Source of the DNA: Euglena gracilis
Taxonomy: Eukaryota > Euglenida > Euglenophyceae > Euglenales
Assembly: GCA_039621445.1 (NCBI GenBank)
Contig: CP154955.1
Coordinates: 2,820,619 to 2,884,618 of the forward strand
Direction: 5' to 3'
Length of the DNA stretch: 64,000 bases
Below the pieces are notes generated by a model. That model did no database searches, was not told the DNA's origin, and was given only the letters and a program-made list of their open reading frames with translations. Within the stretch, counting starts at the first letter, position 1, and the number at the start of each line of letters is the position of its first letter. Of this stretch, positions 31,301-42,632 are shown one piece after another. Both the position numbers and the translations under genes were made by a program.

Positions 31301-34300
31301 GGCGGAGGACACTGCAGCCGTGCAGGGTGGGCTTTCTTTTCAAGGAATGGGGGCGGGGGTCGGCACCTATTTCCAAGGTGCATCAAATGGTGTTTTTGTT
31401 CGTTCGTTTGTTTTGCGGGCCAAGGTGTTCGGCAGTTTGCGCGTGCCTGGCGGGACATATAAGAGCATCTATGTTGCCCAACTCCTTCCTTCGACATGAT
31501 CAGGAGAGTTGTTTCAGTGGGCTAGATGTTCTTATCCGTCCTGGGAGGGGGTCGAGGGATCAACGTCTTAACCTCTTGAGGCTCATTGTGGGGGCTCAAA
31601 CTTTCTCAGATCTGTGATAAAATTTTCTCCCCAAATAGGAAAATAGGGCTTAAAAAATGGAGCTCAACCCGCATTCTGTGGGTGCACACCAAGACTGATC
31701 ACTCGATTTGGGGGGATGAGCACCCTTGCAACTTCTGTGAATTATACTTCTCATTCAGTGTTTAATGCTCATCAATCATGTGTGGTCATATGTGGCTATT
31801 TATGGCTGGTTATTATGTGCATGTAATTATATCGCATCGTAGCAGGATTCTTAAGGCCCTGGGGGAGGGCTTTCGAATCTCCGGGGGGGGGGGGGGACAT
31901 GGTGGCACATGGGTCCGACTTTCTGGATTTTTCGGTCCATTTCGCCCTGGAACCGCGCCAAATCAAGGCGAAATATATCGATTCGGGGAGGATCGGCACT
32001 TAATTTTAGGAATAAGGTCAGAGTCAGGGTTCGGATCGTTGCGCCGAAAATTGGCCCAATTTATGGCAAATTAAGGAAGTTAGGTCCCTGTTTCGAAAGG
32101 TTTTGAGGACGCGCTTCGTCAGGATTTTACCAAAATTCGGCCTAAATCTGCCTAACTCGTTCTGAAATGCGGCTTAAATTCTTCCTAAATTCCTAAAAAA
32201 AGTAGCACCTGACGGGAACCTTATCCCAAGCATAACCAAAACTTTTCCCCGGGTCGGAAGTAAATGGGCCCCAAGGGAATCCTTCAGAATCCTGCTGCCG
32301 TGCATGCACATTTAATTATGATAAATAATGTACATATATAACTCAATAATATCCGCAATGTTGACAGTTGACATTTGGTTCTCACAATACATGTTGGTTT
32401 TCAGAGGGTCAGGGGTTTAAGACAAAATTTTTTATAGGTGTGGGGTGTCAGCCCACCAACCCAGGGAGCCTGCCCGGGGAGGGTGGTCCAGGGGACCTGC
32501 TTTTGGGGTTCAATTTTGGGTCAATAAATGTGTTTTTTTTTCGGTGCTTTGAGGGGGAGGGAGGGAAACACAGGGAAAACGGGGGAACCCACTTGGCTCA
32601 ACCCCAGGGTCAGGACAGGGGGTACAACGGACCCCCCCCCCCTGGGCCCAACGGTTAAAAATAATCCCTGGTCTCAGAAAAATACCAACCTGCCCTTTGA
32701 AAGAAAATGCACAAATAAACAAAGACACCTGGTCACCTTGGTGGGTGGAACAGAAAGGATAATATCTGTTAAACATTTCCATACAAATTGAACTGATATC
32801 AAGGAAATGGCTAAATCTTGTTCAAAAAGCACATCGTCTTAAGCCATCGTATGAAGGCTTGGTCTTTATTCATTTTATCGCACATCCCCTCCCCGTGCTC
32901 AACAGACACCCTCTGTCATGAATGCACTTTTCATCCAGAAAATGTCATGTCTATACCCAATTTACTCCAGGAGCGCTCCAAGGAAATACCTTTTGGAGGG
33001 TGGAATTTTGATTCTATGTTTTTTGCTGATGGCCATATGTTTATAAATGGCCATGTTTTTTTGGGGGGGAAGATAAATGACGAGGTGTAAATAATCACAT
33101 CCAGGGGACAACAATGCACCAATTTCAAACAAACCTTCGATGGGCAGCTCTGGGTGCGCCACCGCCGTCCACACAGCTATGGCTCCCCCGAGGCTGTGGC
33201 CCACAAGAATGATGGGCGGCGGAAGCAACCCACATCAAACAGGGAATTGCAAAGGAACTGGGCATCCAACAGATTTCGGGAAAAAAACCTTTGGCCTCCA
33301 AGGGAATGAAGCCGGATCAGGGGACCAGGGGGGGTCTGGATCCACCCCCCTGGGGGGGGGCGGGGGCCCACTTTTGGGGGGTCAATTTTGGGGTCCAAAA
33401 AATTATCCGCACTTTGCGCCGAGAATAGAAGAAGACCCCCGCCTCAGGCAGGGGACCCACCAGGCCCGACCCTCCCCCGGGGGGGGGGGCTTGGCCGGGA
33501 CCCACCCCATCCCCCCCGGGGGGTCCAAACTTAAAAAAAAATATCTGATCCGGATCCCAGGGTCGTTGGGGCCCGAACAGATGCATTCACAACCTGTTCG
33601 CTTAAAAAATTATGCAAAATGGTGCAAAATCCAATCCCTGGGAATGTCTATTCTTGCATTTGACATTATCGAAATGAGATCAATGAAAGCCTGGTTAGTC
33701 CTCCCATGGTGTAGTGAAATACAAAGAGAACTACATATTTCACGCCGGTCTTAACATTATTTTTTATTTTTATTTTTTGAGGGTGTAAGATCGATCAATA
33801 AACCTCAAATCGGCCAAACAATCCCAATATTTCTTGTGGTGTGAGGTAAAGTCACAATTCTCTGGGTTTGCTGGGAGCTTGGCTGTTTTCTTTTTAGAAG
33901 AGCCATTTTGCTGTTGATTCTCCTCCTTCAAATGAGATAGACGTATGGAGCTATGACTTTGGAGGTGGAAGAAACCGACGCACGAGAGGGCAGCCTGATG
34001 GAATAGCTCCTCCATACAGGGTGCCAAGAACGCGCACAACGTCCTCCACCAGGGTGTCCTTTGCCAGGTCAACGTCATTGCTCGTCACGGTCTCCCCGTG
34101 TCCTCTGAAATCGAACGCCATTACCCGGGCCTTCTGCTTCAGTGACTTGGCCGCCAATGCAAACGACATTGCGCTGCCCCTGTGCCCTTCCACTGCACAT
34201 CCGACACTGACACTTCCATGAATGAAAATCAGGTTTTGTTGTTTGGGTTTTTGCAAAAAAAAATGTGCTGAAAAAAAACGAAAAAAATGCGCAAAAAAAT

Positions 34301-37207
34301 GCGCAAAAATGCGCATTTTTGGAAAATTTGAAAAAAAAATGCGCAAAAATGCGCAAAAATGCGAAAAAATGCGAAACGCATTTCCCCCCCCTGGGGTTTA
34401 TAAGATAAGGTTAGGGGCTTTTTCTTGGGGGTTTATAAATACGTGGGGATGTATAAAAAAGTGAACCAGAAAATAAAAAAATGTGAATTTGCTCTCCATC
34501 ATCACACCAAAACAAATGATAAATCCTTTGACGCTTTATTGTTGTTTTTCTTGATAAATCTTTGTCTTTGTCTGAAAATATCTCCAAAAGTAGATTTCAT
34601 CAATCAAAGAGCTTGAAGCAAGATGGGATGAAAATATGTGCCAAAGCAGTTTTTGGTTTTGGGAACGGAACAAACTTGTTTCGGGGCTGATTATAATAAT
34701 GCCTAATTCTCAGTCTGGCCTTCCACCCGCAGTTGGGTTTGCTTGCCATTCTGATGATCCAAGGCAAAGCCTGCATCCAGCTCTTCAGGCTACCCTGCAA
34801 CCCAAAGCTCTGTTCTTCTGTGAATGCAGTGAACTAACAGCATGGAACTGTGCCGTGTTTTGTGCTGGCTGCGTTCCACACTACTCAACCCAATCAACTC
34901 TGCAGATAATGTCCGCTCTGTGGGCCTTGGTTTTCTGCTGCACTTCAAGAACACCTTGTTGGAAATTGATCTAATAAGGGTAAAAGGACAATACGAGGAG
35001 GGGATGACAAGAATAATGATTGGAAAAACTGGCTGGCCTCCATGGTTTCCCATCATTTTTCTCCAGGCTGTAATTTGACATCACCGGTCTTTTTAAAAGA
35101 ACTTCCCATCATTTTGTAATTTTTAAAAACACACAAAAAAATTTGCATTGGCCCCTTATACAGAAATGGAAAAAAAACCAAAACAGTACTTCAAAAACGA
35201 GCAGGGACTCTTGTTTTCCGTTAAAAATGATTTTTTGAAGGAAAAATTCAAAAATGCTTTTTTCCCTGAAGAACACCAAAATTTGCCCCTGGAACTCCTA
35301 TCTTCCCCACTATCTTCATACTCCGCTCTGGTATTTTTCTTCCATTTTGATCTGGAAAATGAAGACGAGTGGAGAAAACTCCTCGGGACATTTAGTCCGC
35401 GTTTTAGTTGTAAAACCACAAATATGGTCCTAATTTTTGTTTATTTTTAAAGTTACCTGTTTTGCATGCCATGCCAAATTTTTGCCCTCTGTCGCATAAA
35501 AACTTGCCCCTTCTCACAAAAATTCTGTCCACCTTGTAAAGAACTTTGCCCCCTGTCTCTGCAAATTTTGTCCCAGTTGGTAATGAAATTTATATATCGT
35601 GTTCTGAATTTCGAACCGATTTTTCATTGAAAAATTCGGAGTGATATGACGTTAAACAACGAAAAAAGACAAAAAAAAAGCGAAAAGTGGATGGCATGTG
35701 TCACCAGAAAAAGAGGTGGAGGTGGCTGGCAGTGCTGTATTTTTTTGCGGATTTTGCACTTTTTTTCTCAAAAAAATGCTGAAAATGAGAGGTCTGATTT
35801 TTTTTCAAAACCCCCAAGGGAAGAGCCTTTATAAATCCAGGTTGGGTTGAAATTCTTGTAAGGATAGCATTGCTGTTTGAAGGATAACGGGTTTTCTGTC
35901 ACAAGAAATGGGCTGGGAAAAAATTTATAAATGTTGACACACTTTTGCTATGAATACAACATTTTCATGTTGTGACCAAATTTTTCTTTCACAAATCTCC
36001 CAGACCCACAATGTTGGCACCCATGACATGTTTTCGGCATTATTATTGTTAAATGTGACGAATTGTCAACTAAATTGGCGAAAAAAATTCTCAATAAAGA
36101 TGAAAAATTTAGGTATTCAAAAATCTTTCCTCAAAAAGAAGTGATGGCGTAAAGTGGAGCCCCCACAATACCCCACACATCCCTTCCCCCACAATACCCC
36201 ACACATACAATTTTTCGGCGCTTGAATTTTTTGACTTACTTGGCCTTCGGCCTTGTCTGCCCCCCAGAAACAAAATGACAATATCCCTTTCCTGTCTTTC
36301 CTGTGTAAACCAGCCGCATGCAACACCTAATGTTTCCAGACACCCCCACCCACCCCATTCCCACAAATCCCCCCCACATCCAACCCTCCCCACACATACA
36401 CCACGGTGTCCCACAGTGAGTCCCAAGTGTGGGGGGCTCGACTTTATTCAATATGTGTTTCAAAATGTGTGCAAAATCACCATTATGGGATCAGTCAACA
36501 ATCTGGCGAACAGAAACAAAAAAAATGATGGAATTGCAAAAATACTTTGCAACAAGTGGGGGCAAAATATTTGGGAAATGATGGCAAATTTTTGGGACTG
36601 TGGACAAACATTATGACATTGTGGAGAAACATTTAGGGATGGGGGGCGAAATAACATGAGTGTTAGCTAATAATAACTGACACACGCGACTTGTCAAACC
36701 GCTGGTTAATTGTCTGGACATTGTAAATATCTTTTGTTGAATAACATCCCATAAAGAATGTCAATTGCTGTCGGATGGATGAGTTGGGATGAGATGAGTT
36801 GTGGCAAGCATCTAGAAACGTTATGATGGCATCTCTGGCACAACGGCTGCCAAACATGCAAAACTTGATCGCATGATGGCGATTTTGCCCCAAACTTCTT
36901 CAGCCGCCTCTTGTGGCAGAGGGCTGGCAATGGCGACCCAAAGAAAAGCTTGGGTCCGTTGGTGTCCGTTGGTGGAAACCATCAGTGTCAAAATGAAACC
37001 AACCATTTCATTACTGGAAATAAGAATGGAAAAGCACAGACAAGTCCACCACCATGCAGCAAGACTAAGATCGGCCCTACACCATCGCCAGCGGTGTACA
37101 CCACAAACACATCATCCTTACCATCTTCGCTTGTAGGGATGTGCAAATCATGCTTGGCATCGAAATAATCAGACCACTTGGGGTCAACGGTGTCAGTCTT
37201 CAGCAGC
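28261..37207 (-). CDS. Protein phosphatase methylesterase-1 (PME-1), gene of eight recognised exons
   Basis: Exons joined in phase follow PME-1 from W-x-x-YF near the N-terminus to the C-terminus. This alpha/beta hydrolase removes the methyl ester from the C-terminal leucine of the PP2A catalytic subunit and also binds the PP2A active site. Visible landmarks are LVLLHGG (oxyanion region), AFDFRGHGET, GHSLGGAIA with the nucleophilic S, IDVVEG with the catalytic D, the substrate-facing SARISMP and WRTD segments, WFEGMS, LLAGTDRLD, and HYMMEDKP with the catalytic H. Missing are the first exon(s) and a short piece between HMQG and the HYMMED exon. Introns are mixed conventional and nonconventional; several contain repeats. 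Confidence 0.9.
28395..28650. repeat. C-rich MITE-like element, copy 2
   Basis: It has the same order as 25865-26105, including AAGACCGGGG, the CCCGAAAATGGCCAAAAATCG core and AATTTTCGGCGCCTTCGG, inserted next to the last PME-1 exon. Confidence 0.65.
29690..29761 (-). CDS. PME-1 exon of 72 nt
   Basis: It encodes PTKLVLLAGTDRLDTTLTVA then HMQ, matching the conserved KLLLLAG-x-DRLD block. The acceptor is TTGTCAG|GGCCC, in phase with the previous exon (CTGAAAG). The donor is read as GCAGG|GTCGGT; an alternative nonconventional edge lies seven bases earlier. Confidence 0.87.
30184..30256 (-). CDS. PME-1 exon of 73 nt
   Basis: It encodes DLRSSEPHWRGWFEGMSTAF then LELK. The upstream intron is nonconventional (starts GACCAGGG, ends CTGGGGCG), so the join reads WRT-DLRSSEPHW as the family requires. 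The downstream donor is AAAG|GTGTCG. Confidence 0.88.
30651..30749 (-). CDS. PME-1 exon of 99 nt
   Basis: It encodes GGMRNAESARISMPAQLVQQ then AGHSGDVRWHWRT. RN-x-ESAR-x-SMP is a strongly conserved PME-1 stretch. The acceptor CCCAG lies next to a run of seven Gs. The right exon edge is fixed by the nonconventional intron start GACCAG. Confidence 0.9.
30834..30918. repeat. AAC/ACA-rich trinucleotide stretch
   Basis: Irregular AAC, AAG and ACC triplets in a PME-1 intron. The apparent poly-L/poly-C frames on the minus strand are artefacts. Confidence 0.8.
31165..31285 (-). CDS. PME-1 exon carrying the catalytic aspartate
   Basis: It encodes LVVIDVVEGSALESLPHMTA then FLDRRPSSFPSLKRAVDWA. The acceptor CCCCCAG|GGCTGG joins in phase to the previous exon (ATCGAAG). 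The 3' edge is uncertain by some 20 bp because no clear donor follows AVDWA. Confidence 0.87.
33135..33221 (-). CDS. PME-1 exon carrying the nucleophile
   Basis: It encodes PPIILVGHSLGGAIAVWTAV then AHPELPIE. S in GHSLGG is the catalytic serine. The donor is CGAAG|GTTTGT. No AG precedes the exon, so the upstream intron is taken as nonconventional (starts CATCAGG, ends TTGCTTC). Its CAG/TTG pair departs slightly from consensus. Confidence 0.88.
33295..33545. repeat. C-rich MITE-like element in an intron
   Basis: Long C/G runs surround a core containing TTTTGGGGTCCAAAAAATTA and GAGAATAGAAGAAGACC. GGGTCAATTTTGG also appears near 15362 and 32510, suggesting a related dispersed family. Confidence 0.45.
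34001..34192 (-). CDS. PME-1 exon: core beta-sheet
   Basis: It encodes EGHRGSAMSFALAAKSLKQK, then ARVMAFDFRGHGETVTSNDV and DLAKDTLVEDVVRVLGTLYG. The GH-x-S-A-x-SFA and D-x-R-x-HGET blocks are diagnostic. The acceptor TGTGCAG|TGG fits the upstream exon phase and gives HGVEGHRGS, two residues longer than usual at that turn. Confidence 0.88.
34250..34380. repeat. AAAATGCGC-rich low-complexity stretch
   Basis: Repeats of AAAAAATGCGCAAAA in a PME-1 intron, followed by GGTTTATAAGATAAGG and GGTTTATAAATACG words like the border words of the first repeat. Confidence 0.55.
37050..37207 (-). CDS. PME-1, most upstream exon found
   Basis: It encodes KTDTVDPKWSDYFDAKHDLH, then SEDGKDDVFVVYTAGDGVGP and ILVLLHG. 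W-x-x-YF followed by V-x-Y-x-AG and a hydrophobic strand ending HGG is the PME-1 N-terminal domain. The donor CATGGTG|GTGGAC is in phase with the next exon. The 5' edge near 37207 (CTG at -8) is a nonconventional candidate. Confidence 0.85.
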
Positions 37208-38510
37208 TTTGACAGAGGTTGAATACAAATACAGGAAATTCAATAAAAATGGTTCATTCAACAATGCAGGTTGGGAAGAGCTTTATGTCGTCTATTGAGT
37301 TGAATGCCGACCAAAAAAATTTTGTTCTCACCCCAAGGAAGTTTTCTGACTATGATGAAACCTTGTTTTGACAAACTGTTCTGAGGTTCAGTTCATTAAT
37401 TCACTGACCCCTCATCAAAATTTCCCCTAAGACTGATTCTGACTGGCACCAAAGGCGGTGCAGGCCAAAATGGTCAACAAAAAGTGTCCACCACCAGATT
37501 GGCCATTTGGGTGTTGACACTTTCAGAAAGCACTGGAAAAGAGGTTTCGAGGGGCCAGAAGACAAAACTTAACAGAAGAACGTCTCACAGAAACCTCAAA
37601 TTAGAATTTGCCAATTAATTTTACACACAGAAACCTGGGACACTTTGTACCTGCTCTTTGAACATTGGAATACGCGACATAGCCTGTGAAAAGAGCTTTC
37701 AATCAAGGTGCAATATGTCAGAAGCCTTGAGAGGCAGTCGGCTGGACAATCAGGGTGGTGGTGGTGAATGGGAAACCCTAATTTTAGACTTTTTGACCAG
37801 TTTCTGGTAATTCTCCAAATTGCAAAAAGCTGCACATGCAAAAGAAGCAACTGAGTAAAAACTGCGTGTTTTTTTTTTGATCATGTGGCACCTGTGACCA
37901 TTCATGGGTGCCCAAATGGTCACTTGTGAAACCCTAAAATGAGCAGGAATGTCCGCACCCCATGACTTTTTTGAACGGCTTGAGAAGGAACCACGGTTCA
38001 AACTTGGTGAGAAAGAACCATAACATGTCCCTTTCTTCAAAACAAACATGTGAAATACAAAAAGGCGCCATTTTGTTTTTCGGGTTCAATTTGTTTTAAA
38101 ACCAAAAAATGAATAATTCAATTTTGAAAAACATTGGAGAATAAAACAAGGATGCAGATTTTTTTTGCAAAAATACAGAAAAGAGAATGACAAGCATTTG
38201 TTTTGTTTTGGGAATTTTGGGTCCTTTCTCAAAAAAAAAAAAGGAGACCAGGAATTGCTTTAGGACCTTTATGGTTGCAAAAACAATGCTGGCTGGCACA
38301 CCCCCCTTGCCGACCACACCCCTGGAGCCAAAAACCAATTAGTCACTCCAAAAACGCCAATCAGTCACCCCCCAGGGGCCGGGGGAGAGGGTTCGGACAC
38401 ACCTTAAACAACGGTGTGGTCTTGACAGGAGCTTGCACCTTTTGGGGACACGTATTCCAAAAACATAGAAGCAGGGTTGTGGCAAAATGGGGTGCACCCG
38501 CAACCCACAC
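37208..38510. other. No gene recognised
   Basis: This must contain the unseen 5' exon(s) and promoter of PME-1 if the gene continues upstream. Only short frames are visible, and no initiation or spliced-leader site could be picked out. Confidence 0.4.
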
Positions 38511-38636
38511 TTTATATCAAGAATTGTGTCCCACACCGGCTCGAGCGTGAAGCAGATGTCCCATGTACCAGCTTCATGCACGAGGGTGTCTCGGACGCAA
38601 TGGATTGGGGGCTCTAGCTTCACGCCTTTGCCATGT
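38511..38636 (-). CDS. Isolated coding-like exon, unknown product
   Basis: Between CTGCAG|ACATGG and TATAAA|GTGTGG the minus strand encodes 42 residues, HGKGVKLEPPIHCVRDTLVH then EAGTWDICFTLEPVWDTILD, with natural composition and ordinary splice signals on both sides. It lies upstream of PME-1 on the same strand, so it could be an N-terminal PME-1 exon, but nothing in PME-1 resembles it. The tail bases (GGGACACAATTCTTGATATAAA) resemble a motif in the element at 61050, so an element origin is also possible. Confidence 0.4.
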
Positions 38637-39729
38637 CTGCAGACATTTGCGTTTCCTTTTTGTTTTACAGACTTCTCTAACTCCCTGCTGGGTTTTCTAT
38701 TGTTTGCTCTGGCGCGCTCCCCGGCCCTTGTGGTCAACCAAAAAACAAAATGGTTGCGGTTTTGGCAAAAGGTTGCCAAATGCCAAAAGGTTTTTTTTTT
38801 GGAATTTAGCATTTGCCATCAACTGCCGTTTTGTGACAATCCTTGGTGGTATGTGGGGCCAATTTGGGCTGCCATGGGCCCACTGTTCACGGTCATTCAC
38901 TTGTGCCATGTTTGGCATTTCGGGTTATTTTCGTCGGATTGTCAGCCATTTGGGTAACTTTGAACCATTCTGGACACTTTTTGGCCGATTGATAGCAAGA
39001 CACACATACAGGGAATTTCTTGAGGACCCCCCCCCCGGGGGGGCGGTCCAGCCAAGGTTGAGTTTTGGGTTTTGGGTACCCCCCAAAAAAATTTGTTTTT
39101 TTGGGGGGGTACCCAAAAAAAGCCCAAATTTTTGGTTTTTGGGACCCCCCCTTATTTTAGTCCCACTTTCGCAGACCTTTTCATCCTTCATGGCAGCATT
39201 CACGAAATTTTACAAGGCTGTGGACCGCAATTGGTTTGGAGTCACACCAAGCTCCTTCTCCATTTCTCCATTGCCGATAAACCCTAAACAGCACATAACC
39301 TATGCAAATTAAATGTGTATAATGAACTCACTATGAAAAACTATTAGTTTTAAAATGGGGGTGCTTCCCCCGTGACCCCCCGTGACCCCTCCCGACTACC
39401 TCCAAATAGGATTGCTGAAAAATTGCGCAGAAAAATTTCAACAACAAATTTTGTTTTTCAGGTTGGAAAATTGTGAGAAAATATTTTCCCCATTTTCCCC
39501 AATTTCCCATTTTGTTGTGGTTTTTTTTTGCAAGGATCTTGCAGGTGTAATTTGGACCCATTTTCACAGGACATTTTTTTTGTTGAAGAGCATGCACACA
39601 ACTTCATTTGAAAAAGACCCAAAAAGACCCTTCAAGGGAGGTTAGGCAGTACGGGGTGGGGGCTGTGGCGAAGTTCACTGGTGAACGTTCACCGGGGGGG
39701 GGGGGGGGACTTTCGGCGGTGAAATTCAC

Positions 39730-40000
39730 CGGTAAAGGGGGGGGGTCCGGGGTGAAGGGGGGCCCCCTGGCAGGCTTCTTTTAAGTCAGAAGACCCCCCG
39801 GGGGGGAGGGCGGGCGGGTCCGGCCGGACCCCCCCAGAGGGGGGCGGGGTCCCGCGCCGGAGGCGCCGGGTATACCTTTTCGGTGCGAAGCGCCGAAAAT
39901 TTTTGAAAATTGCCTTTAACGGGCCCGATTTTGGGGGTCCCCCCAGGGGGGGGGGGTTCCGCGCCACCCTGGGTGGGTGGGGGGGACCCCTCCTCCTACT
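39730..40000. repeat. C-rich MITE-like element, inverted copy
   Basis: Read on the minus strand it shows the same order as 25865-26105: C runs, an AATTTTCAAAAATTTTCGGC-type core and a GGCGCC-type hairpin. AAGTCAGAAGACCCC marks one end. Region 38640-40650 otherwise shows no gene. Confidence 0.55.
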
Positions 40001-40747
40001 TTTGGGGAGTTGTAGCATTCACTGGCGTTTAAACAAATTTACTGGGTCCCCGCAAAAAAGTCAGAGAGAAATACCAAAATATTTGTTTTCTTTTTTTGCA
40101 TTGGTGGTGCCCACCAACCCAAAAATTTGTTTTTTGGGGGGGTACCCAAAATTTTTGGGTTGTTTTTGGGACCCCCCCAAAAATACAAAAACAAAACCCA
40201 ACCTTGGTCCAGCCTCCGGCTGGCAAGAAGGCTGCTGGCTGGAAACAAGCTGCTGGTTGGACCCTCCCCCGGGGGGGATGGGGGGGGGGAGGGGGGGTCC
40301 GGGGCTGGAGGGGGCTGGGCTGGGCTGGGTCGATGAAGAACAAGTTTTCTGAAACATTTTTGCCTTCTCGATGCTAGAACCAGGCTGGATAGGGACCGGA
40401 GGAACAGCCTACTTACTGCCACACGTCCTTACGCATGGGTGTTTTGAAAAAAAATTTGCAGGGATAGGTGTGCTGGCAGCCTAGTTGGCTGGCCAGCCTG
40501 CGGCCAGCTGGCCCGGCCTCCGGCCGGGCTGGACCCGACTTTATTTCACTCGACCCCCCGGGGGCAGGGCTCCCAGCCCAAAATTGGGCTACTGGCTGCC
40601 CCCCCGGGGGGGGGGGCGGTAGGGTACCCTCCGGCTTAGAAACTCCCTGCACACATACCATGCCCCCCATATAAGACCTCCCCTCGGCCCGTGAATGGTT
40701 AACGGTTTTAAGGCCCCCCCATATAAGACCCCCCTGGGATTTTGGCT

Positions 40748-40783
40748 CCGTTCACGGGTGCACTATAGTGCACCCGTGAACGG
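40748..40783. promoter_or_regulatory. Perfect 36-bp dyad, candidate recombinase site (A, left)
   Basis: CCGTTCACGGGTGCA, then CTATAG, then the exact inverse arm. Arms of about 13-15 bp around a 6-8 bp spacer are the size of tyrosine-recombinase core sites. The same arms recur at the other end of A and twice at each end of B. Confidence 0.6.
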
Positions 40784-41649
40784 AATTGAGAAGGAAAAAA
40801 TGCAGGATATCATGAATAAACGAAATCTGATGCCAGTGGGGTGGAAAATGCAACTTGGCCCTTCAAATTATGCAAGTCAAAAAAATGCAAAAAAAATGCA
40901 AAAAAGATGCAAAAAAATGCAACTTGCATAAAACCCCTGAGAAAAGGCTGGAATATAACAGAGTTTTGCTGCCAAAAATCAGTAAACATGTGACAATGCC
41001 GGTGTACCTGTCAATGATTCACAAAGAAGACCTCCTGGAAGACAATGGCAAGCACTGACGCTTTGAAAATCAACATGAATGGCATCTGCACGTTCAGTCT
41101 AAGCAAATTGTCCCTCCAGGTCACCATTGAACATCAATAAAGTGGACATTTAGGACATTTACAAAAATGGAGAGCATACCTGATGCTAGGAATGCAGCAC
41201 AAAGGTCTTTTTGCATAAATTTTTTCCAGGGCAAATTTTTTATGCAAAAAAATGCAAAAAAAATGCAAAAAAATGCAAAATTCAGAAAAGCCTGATTATG
41301 CAAAAAAAAAATGCCAATTATGCAAGTTGCATATCCCCCCCCCCTGCTGATACCATGACAAAGCCGACCTGATGCAACAGGAGAGGCGGCAAAGCGGCAC
41401 AAGAAACGTGCACGCTCTTTCAACGGTATGGGTGCGAGGAAAAATCTCGCGATGCCTTTGTTGGCATGGGAACCAGGTAGGGGGTCAACCTTCTCCTCCC
41501 CCACCAGTCTTTGCTGTACAGCCTTGCGGGCCCCCCGCACCAGGTGTTGGAATTACCTCTCGACAACCGGATGGGACCCGAACTCCTTTCGAGGCGGCGA
41601 TTAATATCTCCCCCGGTGCCATTGGCTTGGCCGTGGCGGCTGGGGAGGG

Positions 41650-41820
41650 GTGGGAACACTGGGAAACTCAACGACAACCCTCACAAATCCACGTCTTTTA
41701 GGTGCACGACGCAGATCAGCACAAACAAAATGGTATACTTCACCACACAGAGTACAACAAATACTGTGGCAGACTGCAATCGTTGCAGGGGTGACATGAA
41801 AAATTGGCGCACTCCGCAAT
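41650..41820 (-). pseudogene. PHD-finger remnant of element A
   Basis: The minus frame reads CCTLCGEVYHFVCADLRRAP, matching C-x-VCGETYHFVCAELRRAP of the PHD protein in element B. Here it follows the recombinase end directly. The middle of the PHD gene (acidic and proline-rich parts) is missing, so A carries an internal deletion. Confidence 0.7.
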
Positions 41821-42632
41821 GGACAGTTCCCCGCTGTTAACCAGCCTGGACATTGCCGACCTGAGTGCCAAGTCCTTGAAGGTCACCAATCTGCCCAAAA
41901 CTCTGGAGACCCACTTTCCCATGCCACAAAAATACTCCCCAGAAATTTGGGTGGGCGGCAGACTCCAGGCAGCAACATTGCGGACAGATCTGAAGAAAAA
42001 GTTTGGTGACCCTTCAAGCAGGGGAACACTGCGTTTTTTTAGAAGCGCCATCAGCCGATCGATTGCCTGGACGGTACAAATTTGTTCATCATCGCTGGAG
42101 GTGATCATCAGGGAAAACAGTTTTTCATCCACGTGCGTCAGCTCACCGGGCAAATTTTTCATGGTGCCCACGACAATGGAATACAACTTGCGTCCCTCAA
42201 AAATCTCAGGCTTGAAACTTTCCACCACCAGACGCCGAAGAACCTCCCATGATAACCAGTGGTGTACCCCAGCACCAAAAGATTTCTCCTTTGGACGTAA
42301 AAAGGTTGGTTCCCTTCTGCAAACTTCAAAACGGTGAGCAACTCGTCTGATTGCAAAACGTTGTTTACCAAACCCCCACCCTTGGCCACCATTGATTTTC
42401 GGCCCTTTCCTGTGTGGCGAGTGGCCCCATCAAAGCATTGTACTGCGGGAACTGGCAAATTTGGGAGCCAATGCCTTGTAAATGTTGCTCACAGCATTGA
42501 TGTATGCCCGAAAAGAGCCCACTGGCATGGCGCGAACCTTGCCATTCTTTCCTGCCTTGTCCTGCCGTGTCTTTACCCAGGAACCAGCTTCTTGCTGCGT
42601 TTTGAAAAATTCACACGTATCAATGCACCATC

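Noticed and set aside
35148-35450. 100-residue + frame with LFSVKNDFLKEKFKNAFFPE
   Set aside because: It looks protein-like but lies inside a PME-1 intron on the opposite strand, overlaps an open minus frame, and lacks splice signals or similarity.
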